From NCBI RefSeq assembly GCF_964204645.1, contig NC_134027.1, forward strand, positions 1,786,485-1,850,484: a stretch of 64,000 bases of DNA. The letters are read 5' to 3'. The first letter of the stretch is position 1. Every line of letters begins with the position of its first letter. The notes beneath the pieces are model-generated. The model did not search any database. It saw nothing but the letters and a program-made list of their open reading frames with translations, and was not told the DNA's origin. The position numbers and the translations under genes were made by a program. Of this stretch, positions 24,790 to 35,395 are shown piece by piece. The stretch comes from Tubulanus polymorphus. Taxonomy: Eukaryota > Nemertea > Palaeonemertea > Tubulaniformes > Tubulanidae.

Positions 24790-25040
24790 TACATTATTTG
24801 CCGTCATCAAACGAGCGTTTATGATCCGGTCCAAATTTGGCCCGTGCCAGTTCAAACTGGTGCCAAATGGGTCATTTGCCGCTGAATTTGCGCAGACCAG
24901 CATCGTTGAGATAGCTTTTTAGTAAAAGAGTGAGTGATTTACGTGTGAATGCGCTTTCTAATTAGACACGGGCTAAATTTGATTGGGATCTGGGACGGGC
25001 CAGTTTGAACCGAGCCAAATCGTCTCCGTGTGATGTAAAA
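24790..25040. mobile_element. Probable decayed inverted-repeat element
   Basis: A hairpin at 24837-24866 (TTTGGC..CCAGTT-C-AAACTGG..GCCAAA) is followed at about 24995-25022 by an inverted, diverged relative (GGGCCAGTTTGAACC, GAGCCAAATCG). TTACAT at the left edge and ATGTAA at the right could be remnants of terminal repeats. No coding capacity. Confidence 0.4.
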
Positions 25041-27825
25041 ATCATGTGCTGTCATGTTTTCAATTTTGTTTATCGATAACCGGTAAATCAAGCAATGAAT
25101 TTGATCATGTGGTGTATATTCTCAAAGATGACGTCAATTAAACAGCTGTTCCCTCATATCCCTCATTTCGCGAGATAATTCAAATTTTTCTGACGAAAAC
25201 AGGTGCGACGTATCTCTCCAACTGCGCGTCTGCAACCTAACACTTTCATAACGTGGAATAATCAATACCATTATATTGAAATCAGTCCTATATCCTGTTT
25301 CATTCTTCCGGTGGTACGTAGTAACTTGAAGAGTACTAACCGGTCTGAAATCCAATAATCTACGACACTCTTTGTCGACTTTAAAGCCTCGATAGCCTCG
25401 TCGAGTGGTTCCACTGCAAACAATAAAGTTCATTTTGTTTGAAAAGCTCGATATTACTTTCAATGAATATATTACCATATGTACTTTCAAACAAACAACG
25501 TTAACAATTTTCCCGAGGTCCTATTTTATTCGGCAGTTCGGCAGAAAATGAGTAGCCTGAATGAACTACGAAATGGCTTTGATTAATGCTGCAGATTGGT
25601 TAGTTAAAATGTATCCTGTTTGATTAAATGAATCTTTGCACGTATTTCCTGCCCGAGGCTTCGAGCGTGAGCAAGAATTTACTGTCAAAACTAAATATTC
25701 ATGAGAAATGCTAACTACTAAACGTAATGGACTTGTTTTGAAACGCCCGAAACCAAGTGGTGAATATAAGATGGCTCCCAAAACCACGTAATGTTAATTC
25801 TGAATTTCCGGATATTCATTATTATTTGAATCTTTTATATTCTATCATTTATCAGCCCTCTATTATTGCTAGGGCAGAATATGGTGTTAACAACGACTAT
25901 GGAACCGGCCTTCGGGCTCTAGACAGTGCGTGTGATGACCACGCATGTCCATGGTGTGACTAAGCGTTAAATTAGTTGACGATATCAACACGAACTGCCG
26001 ATTGCGGTGAACCCGATGACATCTTTTTCAAGATTTCCGTGATTATTGCACCACAAGTCGTCATATCAACCAGCCTATGTTTACCAACCTTTTATAGGAG
26101 GGTGATATGCACCGATATGAAGCATTTCACGATCGCCGTTTTGTCGACAACAGTAAACAAGATCGAAACCAATATAAGAGTGGAGAGCTTTATTGGAACA
26201 TCGACCAGTAGAATGCCCGTAATTGACCGGCTTGATAAATGACGTATCGGAAAATTAGAGATTCTACCGAGGTAGACCATCGTGTTTAGTCAGAAAATGA
26301 ACTGGTTATTTTGATGCAAGATTCGATTTGAATGGTTTGAAAGCGATGAAATATTCTCAATGCACGCAATAGATGAGCGCAATCGATTTCATCGGATTGA
26401 ACTTCGGCTGCGGTATGAGATTTGAATTATCATCATTTGATACTGAAACCACACATCCTACGAACAATGAATGTCGCGGATGATAAAATTGATAACGGAT
26501 CAGTCGAGCATGTTATAGATAAAGGCAGTTGACAGGCGAAATGATGGATCAGATGACAGCGGAATTAAATGCGAAAGATATAATCAGAATTCCATACCAT
26601 ACAACACGCTTTTACCCAGTCAATTTAGTCGTACCAGATTTTCCTTTTTTGAACTATCGAAAATGTACAAAAACTAAACAAAATGTATATCCGAGTTTTT
26701 TACGAATTTCGATTTAGGAAGTTTTACCAATTTTCTTACAAATCTTCCCCAGTTCAAATCTTCTCCCTTGTTCACCAACTCCTGGTTGTGATTGTTCCTT
26801 CATCACAATCTACGATCCTTGTATCCGTGGTAACCTCAGGCACAACGGTTCCCGGTGAATCACGTTGGGGGCTACATTTAGGAACAAGGAAGTAATGGCG
26901 AATTTTTGTCTTGATTCGAAAATCGAGAATGTCGAAAGAAGTTGTCTCTTGTATAAGCGCAGTATAAGAGGATTTTTTTTTCGCTCGTGCATAAAACATA
27001 AAAACCAGAAATCCCGTTTATCAAAGTCAGCTTGATGAATGGATTATTGCTACACGGATATTCCATATTATTGCAACCCACAAAAATCCATCGACCCTAA
27101 ATTATATCATATGTGACGTTGAAGACTGAACGATGGTATACGAAGAATAGCTGATAAATGACCAAATGCTTTTGTGCGAACGTGAACTGGTTGAGAATGA
27201 AAAATACGTTATGGTTATCGTAAGCCTTTACACACGAAAATGTCGTTAGGAAAATCTGGTGCCGGGGGTGGGTTATGAATAGAATAGATTCGCAATCTTA
27301 TAGATAGCATACGTTATTTAGCGAGAAATGCTCTTTTGTTTTTATACGCGTGGGCACCGCTGAAAGTGCTTCGCGTCGATACTAAGTGATTCATTTTTAT
27401 TTGCGTCAAACCGTTCGTACTCTGCCGTGGAAACTACCAGACCTCAACTGACACTCGATCTAAAGCTTAATCGTCAAATGTTTTGGAAATCGAAGGTGTA
27501 AATAGGTTTACCTCGTCAGTCTTGATTTCATTTCCGTTGTTGTTCATAGGTCAGTCACGGGCCGAGCTTCCCCGAGATTTGTCCTTTTCTTCGCCTGGTT
27601 CTTAGAACTACCTTTTACTTCATATGATGATTAGACCACGCGGGAAGTACATCAATAAGGATTCCTATGAGTGATATTTGCGATCTTTGAAAAAAACCAT
27701 CTTGCCATAACTTTCTGGCGCTTTTGTTTGATAAGAATGAAGTCCTTCCATTCCCTCGGAATAGAGTTGGCCTTCGTAAATCAGAATTGGGTACTTTCTT
27801 TAGTGCCAATTTTTTTTTTTAGCAG

Positions 27826-28254
27826 AGCTCGCACGCGTTCACACTAGATTCGGCGCTTACGAATTACCGTACTTCGCAGGTGCCGAATTCCCCAAAATAC
27901 GGCGCTTACGCAGCCAGTTACGATCATACTACGAGTCGGCGATTCGGCACTTAGTAAGCCCAGTATAGTAGTCACCCAGTGTGACAATAGAGGGCAGTGT
28001 AACTAGTGCTAAGTGTATTGTACTACGAGGATGTGGATACGCGGCTAGCTAAAAGCCGAATCTGCGTTCACTATACAGAAAATACGCGTCCAGCTCAGTG
28101 CCGTACTGAGATCAGGTTTTCGGCGCGGAATCGCATTCCGCGCTTAATAAGCCACGTATTTCAATACGGAACTGAATAAGCCGCGCATAGGCCTCGAATA
28201 ATTTCCTAGTGTGAACGCTTAGTACCGTAATAAAATCCTAGTGTGAACGCAGCT
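27826..28254. mobile_element. Non-autonomous DNA element, about 430 bp, with GCGTTCACACTAG ends
   Basis: The left end, AGCTCGCACGCGTTCACACTAG, and the right end, CTAGTGTGAACGCAGCT, are inverted. A second copy of CCTAGTGTGAACGCTTA sits 33 bp inside the right end. The interior is GC-richer than its surroundings and has a 9-bp hairpin with a 3-nt loop, GCGCGGAAT-CGC-ATTCCGCGC (28123-28143). There is no open reading frame, so it would depend on a transposase elsewhere. Confidence 0.7.
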
Positions 28255-28669
28255 TATACGTAAAATCCCTGATCTCTGTAGGTAAATGAAAAGTGAAGCG
28301 CGAAATCAGGATTTATAACGAATGTCTGATAAATGAATATTTCTTGACAAAATTATACAAGACAACCATAAATTATCAAATTAATTGATCAACGATGAGT
28401 TACATTAACTAGCATCAATCATCATTAACGACCTCTAGAGGTCGCTTCGATCAACTTAATTGGCGCCGATCATCCTCGACCTCTAATCATTCAAACGTAG
28501 TCACAGTTTTCACTGAACGGAGGATGCACGTAGTGTTCATACGTCACCAAGCTGATAGAATCAATGATTTATCAAAACTGTGAATGGCCTTTAATGAGAA
28601 AATAGTTCAGGGTCTAAAAGACAAAAAACCCAGTAGAAATCGGTTGTGTCGTAGCTGTGGATCCTTTAG

Positions 28670-28775
28670 GACTTAGATTGAGACACGATTTCTTGGATCA
28701 GTTGAGAGTTAGATTGTGATTTAACTCTGAGTCAAATTTCAACTCATGACTGTGGTCCAAGATATCTATCTACAT
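28670..28775. repeat. Dispersed foldback family, copy 1
   Basis: TTAACTCTGAGTCAAATTTC and then AACTCATGACTGTGG (28721-28755) are matched, with a handful of differences, by 62011-62045. GAGTTAG..TTAACTC also makes it partly self-complementary. Confidence 0.6.
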
Positions 28776-29005
28776 TCCCACTCAAACTAATCGTGTTACC
28801 TGGCCATAGGTATCATTAATACATGTAATATATACATTTACATTAATATTTTTGAACTGGGTGTCTGGTTTTAGTTACAGCAATTATGTCAAATTAAATC
28901 TAAATTTGATCCCTTTCATCGATCGAGGCCGCGATGATGACATTATATTTAAATCGTATTTAATCGATAAAGAATGTAGAATTACGTGGCGGATACACGT
29001 CGTTG

Positions 29006-30022
29006 ATGACAGACGAGATGGTGCACGGCAACGAATCCTCCCGATTCAACTCGGAACTTTCCGCCAGAGTAAAGAAGATCATATTAGCGGTAGTCGTTTC
29101 GTACGCGGTATTCTTCGTCTTGCTGGGTTCAGTTGGAAACACGATGATCATCGTTATTCTACCTAGAATTCGTAATAAAATCGACGTGAGAAGTCTACAC
29201 TATTTGGTTCCTTTGGCTTTTTCTGATACGGTCACTTTATGGACGACGGCATTGCTGACCACTGAAAACATCTCGTTTTATACGGATTGGAACAATAAAT
29301 TCACTTTGACAAGTTCATCAGTAGGTGTTTGTAAACTATCAATGGCACTATACGGTCTTGGTTTGGGCACATCTGCATGGCTCATACTGTTATTCTCTCT
29401 TGAAAGAGGCATTGCTATTATGTTCCCGCTGAACATATATCTTCACTTGACTTCAAAAAGCCGCAGAATCATTATTGGTAACGTGCTGATGTTTCTGACA
29501 GGTTTCAATGTGTATATGATGGTCACTGGGGCGGATTTGAAACAGGCACCCGGCGGAGAAGCGCTTACTGTCTGTACCTATGACCCTAATGAAGAGAGAT
29601 CTAGTGGCTTTATTTGGATAATGACTTGGCTTATTATCGTTTACTTCGTGCCATGGATCGGATGTCTTTGTAGTTCTTTGATGGTGGCTTATGGTTTGAT
29701 GATGGGTAACAGATCCCGTCGTGAAATGAGCCTATCTAAAACGGGTGATGTTTCATCAGCTATTGAATATCGTTGTATTGTTAACTTACTCTGTATATTA
29801 CTGGCCAATCTCATATTCATTCTACCTTATCTGACGTTTCTTGTGATTCTGTTCGTTTTACGCCCACTCAAAATTATGGTTATTAGCGAATTTTCTATGG
29901 AACTCAGCGACAAAATCGCGGCTTTGTTTATGATAGGTAACAACGCCGTGAACGTCGTCATCTATTCGTTCACCCTAAAATCTTTCCAGGCAGAAATTAG
30001 AAAATGGTTCAATCGGAAATAA
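29006..30022 (+). CDS. Class A (rhodopsin-type) G-protein-coupled receptor, divergent
   Basis: A single open frame of 338 residues; the ATG at 29006 is the first in frame after a TAA at 28967. Seven hydrophobic segments are visible. TM1 has GN (N45), TM2 LAFSD (D74), TM3 C109 with SLERG (E133-R134-G135) in place of DRY, ECL2 C190 as disulfide partner, TM5 P216, TM6 FILP (P274) without the usual Trp, and TM7 N316-V-V-I-Y320 in place of NPxxY. The N terminus has a sequon at N9. The C-terminal tail after TM7 is short (about 16 residues) and lacks an obvious palmitoylation Cys. The fold suggests a peptide-type receptor of the kind expanded in invertebrates, but I cannot name a ligand. AATAAA overlaps the stop codon. 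A 5' UTR exon may begin after TTTTAG at 28874. Confidence 0.87.
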   Translation: MTDEMVHGNESSRFNSELSARVKKIILAVVVSYAVFFVLLGSVGNTMIIVILPRIRNKIDVRSLHYLVPLAFSDTVTLWTTALLTTENISFYTDWNNKFTLTSSSVGVCKLSMALYGLGLGTSAWLILLFSLERGIAIMFPLNIYLHLTSKSRRIIIGNVLMFLTGFNVYMMVTGADLKQAPGGEALTVCTYDPNEERSSGFIWIMTWLIIVYFVPWIGCLCSSLMVAYGLMMGNRSRREMSLSKTGDVSSAIEYRCIVNLLCILLANLIFILPYLTFLVILFVLRPLKIMVISEFSMELSDKIAALFMIGNNAVNVVIYSFTLKSFQAEIRKWFNRK

Positions 30023-30263
30023 AATTGTAGTTTTTCGTAGGGTTTTCTCTCTTGGATTGTGTGGCCAAGGACCGGGGCTTTAGAGAGCGTGAGTAAGATA
30101 ACTGAGGCTCGAACTGAAATCTAAAAACTAAATCTATATTTTCTGCTATTCTACTCCAAAACATATTTCGGTTATGTGACTCATCTTTAAAAGGGATATA
30201 AAACTTCCAGTATCTATGGTCTGAATCTGGACCGAATTATTGTATTCTTATAATGTCCGCTTA

Positions 30264-30388
30264 CTACGTGTCCACCCGATCATAACACGGTGACGGAACC
30301 GCCCTCGTTTTCATACTAAAGGTTACGTCTACTTTTTTCTTCAGCGGGGTTTCCCTACGTGTCCACCGGGTCATAATAAGGAGACGGA
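30264..30388. repeat. Two direct repeats of about 34 bp, 91 bp apart
   Basis: TACGTGTCCACCCGATCATA..GGTGACGGA (30264) and TACGTGTCCACCGGGTCATA..GGAGACGGA (30355) share most positions. Both follow the stop codon of the receptor by 240-330 bp, so they may lie in its 3' flank. Confidence 0.75.
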
Positions 30389-32429
30389 CCATCTACTGCT
30401 ACAGGTATCAAGTGTCTATATGTATCTATTACTACTGCTACTATTCATCATCGTCTTCTTGTAACAAGCCGTCTGAGTACTTTTTACAGCCGATCTCATT
30501 GAAGTTTTCCAAAACCGATTCCGGAGATGGTTCATCGTTGTTCCAATACCGTCATGTACCATTGCAAGGTGCGACTTCCTAATGAGTAGTGTTTCTAGGT
30601 AGGAGTTGTGGGGAATCAGTGTTGGATATTTTTTGATCGCGAGGCTAACCCCCTACCACGGCGGATGAGGTCGTTTTGCAGAACCAGGCCTAACTGGTCG
30701 ACGATAGCATGGTTTCTTGGGAAGCGCCTTAGCCTTGCCCGCTTCCTTGTTCAAATATTGTATGATCTAGATTTAAGCGTGGGACTGAAACCAGACAGTT
30801 TACACCCATATACATCAGCATTTTTTCTCGGTCTGTGTGTAGGTGATTAGCATATTCAATATTCTAATGGCTTAAAAACGGCAAAATCAGCTGGGAAATT
30901 AAACACAATATTTCAAATTAAAAATGTATAGAGTAGATGAGGTAGTACGGTTATAATCGAAAATGAGGTGTTTTGGCTTATTCTATAGAAAATTAGAAAA
31001 ATAATTTTTTTCTTTTAACGAGTTTGGATGAAACAGACAAGACCTGTATATTTGACCAACAAAAAGCTTAATAGATATCTATAAGGGATCTTTTAAACTT
31101 AAAACCAAATTTCGGTTATTTTCAAATACTGCATCAAAGTTATCTTCGTGACGTCATACGAGCCATCAAGCTTAAGCGGTTAACTGGAGTAAGATGTAAT
31201 ACGTAGTTGACACGTACCAGCTGACGAGCATGCAGTCCCTGATACAAGCTGCCGTAGAAAATGTTCTTCTGTATTCGGTTTTTTTTTCAAAGGACCCCGA
31301 ACACAATTTAATTTTTCGGTCGTTGCCTTGATACCTGACTAAAGCATTACCCTGACACCTGACAACATTACACTGACAGTCTACACGTTCGTTCTCACTG
31401 TTTGTCTCAAAGGAAACGGTTAACCTACAGACAACTGTCATCGCTTGAATATCAAATCATTATTTCGTAATTAAGCGCCAAAACGTGATGTAAAAAATGA
31501 AATGAAGACGTAACATTCGCTCACAGAACAAAAACGAATAATGACCATGTTTAGGCAGTTATCTATTTCTTCTACAGTTGACACCGTATCCACCAGGACA
31601 ACCTAATGCAAAATATAACCCGAAGCTTTACTGTGATGTATGAATGATCATTACACTGAATTAAGTGATTTTTTTTATAAATTCCCCGCGGTACCTTCGC
31701 TTACACGGGAAAAGAAAATGGATGGAAATACGTTTTACATCAAATACTCAGAGGCTCACTTCACGCTTGTGGTCAGGAGAAAGCGTCAATATATCGGTTG
31801 GATATCATTCCATAATTCATCGTCGACGAAGAAATACATTCCTACTCGTCTTTTTTTTGCCGCAAAACAAATTCGACAACGGACGAAGTTATGAATAATT
31901 AACCTTGAGCGCTACGAACTGATCACGTGCATTTCGAACGCGGCCGATAATTGAACGGGGTTATATTCTGTAAAGATCCTTACAATTCGGTTATCCCTAG
32001 GCTAATGATAAACCTTGTAATATGTCCGGGAGAGGCTTAAATGTAAATGGTTTCCCGTTTCGGTATTCGACTTGTGCGGGATTACAGTAACACCCGACGC
32101 AGGTGCCATCATCGACACTTCTTCGCAGTAATTCATACGTATCAATCATTTTCAAATGAATTCGCCATTCAAATCTGTCTCTGTCTCTCTCTCTGAATCG
32201 GGGTTTCCAGTAAATCAAGTTTCCGTTTGAACAGAAAAAACCTCGGATGTACAAGCGGAGAAAAGAAAGGATATTGCGTTAACTAGTTTCAAGCGACTGA
32301 AGTAACCTGGTTGTCAATATCTCGTTGTAAAAGAGAAATGAACCTACACTATGTAAGCCACGATTACACAATTCATGCCGGGTCAAACTGTGGTCCGGAC
32401 CGGACTCCAGTCAAATTTTCAAAATCTTA

Positions 32430-32545
32430 AGGTTAAGATTGACCCTCTTATTTATTCGATTGGTAGATTTCGTTGATTAATTTTGATTTAGTGTCGCCCC
32501 TTACAAAAACGACGACACCTGCCGGGAGCGAAACAGCGGATCGAG
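32430..32545. repeat. Dispersed repeat, GGGAGCGAA family, copy 1
   Basis: The order TTAAGATTGACCCT, TTGGTAGATTTCGTT, TGTCGCCCCTTA and ACACCTGCCGGGAGCGAA is repeated with changes at 47090-47190. It is about 100 bp, non-coding, and probably an end fragment of a transposable element. Confidence 0.65.
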
Positions 32546-34998
32546 TCAAATAAAGCGCATTAACTTACATAGAAATTGTGACATACTTTAGAAAAAATAC
32601 TACTTCCAATTTCATAGAATCTGAGAAAAATGTTCGAACATGCGATAGTTTAGAATTATCACTGATAATCTGCTCTACGCCTGAAAAATGTAGTCGTTCG
32701 GGTTGCGCGCGCGGGTAATTGCTCACAATCGTTCATTCCTAACGCAAATATCACTAGTACAAAAAGATGAGGCAGACGTTTATTGGAAATCGTGCCAAAT
32801 TTCAAAATTGCCGTCGTTTCGTCGCTGTGTATAATTGCGCGGTGGTTCTACGCGGCTTTTTGCAGTCGACAACTGCAAACATCACGACGCGGCCGAACTA
32901 ATTGAAAAGGCCTTCGAAACACACAGATCCGAATAACACGATTTTTCGTAACATCAGAAAAATAGTAAAAAATACGATTTCGGTGTGTGTGCACACAACG
33001 AAATCGTTTCTTACTATAAAAAATACTTTGAGATTTTACTTGGTTGTGAACTATTTTTCGAACTTTGAATATTATATATATATTGAATTTTTCAAGCAAT
33101 ATTTCCGCCGTGGTATACGCATGGGTTAAGCGTCTAATTTAGCAGTAAGTATGACAATCAGGAGGTAGTTGCAATTCTTTTTCTCTATGATACCCTGTTA
33201 GATAGTGAAGATCTTCTTCCCGGTGCAAATCGTTTTAGATGATTTAAAGTGAAGAGTTTTCTCGGTGGTAATCGATGCCGCATTGAGAGTTTCAAAAGCA
33301 ACAGTTATCTCTTCTATCGCCCCAAGGGTTATAGTCGGTATAAAAAAGATAAATCAAAACATTTCAAAATCAGGTCACGTAGGAAAAGTAATTCACCAGG
33401 CTTTCAATGTTTTGTCAGCGTCGATCAGCGAATGATCCGTAACAAATTCGAAAGATTTGTCCAGCGAAACACGGCGAAAACGACATCCGTGTTGGTTTCA
33501 ACTGTCTGATTGTCATACTTATTACAGCAAAATTTGACAACATCACGGGTAGCAAATAAAGATCGCTTGGACAATTCAATTTAAGTTTGTTTGAAAACTT
33601 GAAACGTATTGTATATGTATTTTGTATATGCCTATGTAAATAATCTTTCTCGTCTCATAACTTCTTATTTTTCACTAAAATGTTTGATAAACTCTGAAAT
33701 TCTACAATCTGTATTTCGTCGTGTAGTCCTAGTTTCGGTGAAGAGGAAAGAAAGAGTGCAATAAGTCAAGTTCAATTTCATTCGAATGAAAATAGGTGTG
33801 TTAAATCGACGATTTGAAATCTGTTGATTTCGGGTCAACAGCGGTGACGAACAAAGTTGCATAGAACAATCACATAGCGACGAAAGATAATTGAATTTCA
33901 GTGGATCTTTCCGCCGGAAATTGCAGCTCAAGGGGAACAAAATTACGAGGCATCGCATTCGATATAAAAGATTCAGAACAAACACACCGATGAAATAGCT
34001 AAATTGACGATGCCAGCGGCCCATTTTGATTAGGCCGTGACAGATATTGCGAACGTAATGATGAATATGATGGGAAATCATCAACGCTATATTTACTCGT
34101 GACGCTCGCGAAAATATAATTTTCACGTAAAATCTCGTGGTAAATCTCATTCAGTTTGTTTGGATCATGACTTTTTAATTTACGTGAATAGCCTCTGTTT
34201 GATGACATGGGGGAATTCTTCAATACAGTCCGGGGATAGCGACAGGAAATGACGTGTCTTTCATAATCGAAATTCTGCAAACTTCTGTTGAAATATGAGA
34301 ATTGCAAATAGTATTTTATTGGGCCACTTTTTTTTTCGTTTCGTTTTATAGCTTTTCAATCGCGTCATGATTTATTTGCTGAACTGAGAGTTTCATTCAT
34401 CAGAGTTTCCTCTCAAAATTATCCGAGTATCAATCGTATGGACTGCATAGTCGTGATCTAAATCCGAAAGTTGTCTTTAGTGGTACGAAATTTCCAGACT
34501 GCTTTTAAGATTGTCTTTATAGAACCAAGTTGACGTTCGACTGGTCTATGCGGCCATGAATATGTAACTGATTCCTGAGTGTAGGTTGACTGTAATAAGA
34601 AAAGACCAATGCTATAACCACAAGGGAGCAATTTCTTAAACATACTGGCTTTTTCATAATGTATAACCGGGTTGAGAGCCAAGGAAAACCAAGGACCGCT
34701 GAGAATTATTCTCGCCTACGAAAGTGGGCAACTCAATACCGTTCATAGATCGTATTACGTAGTTTCTCCACGAACTAAAACAAATCCGGTGTCGGGTGGC
34801 TGTTTGCTTGTTTTCGCTGAGCAAATTTCCGAAAGATTTCTGACGAGTTTACCTTCTACCAATTTCCCTTATAAACCACGTTTCCAAATCCTTGTTCACT
34901 GCACAAAAATACAAATGAATCGAATGATTCTTATTTCACTGTCTACGGATTTTCATCCTTTATACTATATAAAAGCAGTTTCACTTTTCAGTATATAC

Positions 34999-35151
34999 AT
35001 CCTCGCTTGCCAGGGTTTGATTGCCTCCCGCCGTAGCGATAACCAATCCGCCCAAGAAATCTTGGGCATATAGACCACGAAGGGTTTGCGGCCAGGGTTT
35101 GTCTTGGCGAGAGCTTCGGCGGGCGGCAATCAAACCCTGGCAAGCGAGGAT
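34999..35151. mobile_element. 153-bp foldback element with 35-bp near-perfect arms
   Basis: The left arm at 34999-35033 begins ATCCTCGCTTGCCAGGGTTT; the right arm at 35117-35151 is its reverse complement with one mismatch. The centre holds a small hairpin, CCCAAGA-AA-TCTTGGG (35051-35066). The arms are GC-richer than the surroundings. No coding capacity. High arm identity suggests recent insertion. Confidence 0.85.
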
Positions 35152-35309
35152 GAGTTGAAAGTGTATAAGATGTAATATCGAGCTAGATGAAATCAGTTCA
35201 GCTGGTGAATTGTTGGGCGTGGCAATATTGATGAGGTAATGCTCTTTTATTGTACATGATATATCCAGGTGATATGATAAACCAGCGAGTGCCGCATCAA
35301 GGTTTAGTT

Positions 35310-35395
35310 TGCTGCTGCTGCTGCTGCTGCCGCTGCTGCTGCCGCTGCTGCTGCCGCTGCCGCCGCCGCCGCCGCTGCCGCTGCTGCTGCTGCTG
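35310..35395. repeat. CTG/CCG trinucleotide tract
   Basis: About 86 bp of CTG units interspersed with CCG, purest at the ends (CTG) and in the middle (CCG). Frames through it give only Leu/Pro, Cys/Arg or Ala runs on the plus strand and Gln/Ala-type runs on the minus strand, with no flanking protein. Confidence 0.95.

Larger units (their letters stand above)
30023..34998. other. Intergenic, no gene seen
   Basis: Holds a pair of direct repeats (30264-30298, 30355-30388) and one copy of a dispersed repeat at about 32.43-32.54 kb. Open frames of up to 161 codons occur (for example minus strand 34150-33665), but their composition is not protein-like and they have no recognisable motif. Confidence 0.4.

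Noticed and set aside
33665-34150. 161-codon open frame, minus strand
   Set aside because: No domain or motif and an irregular composition; expected by chance in AT-rich DNA of this length.
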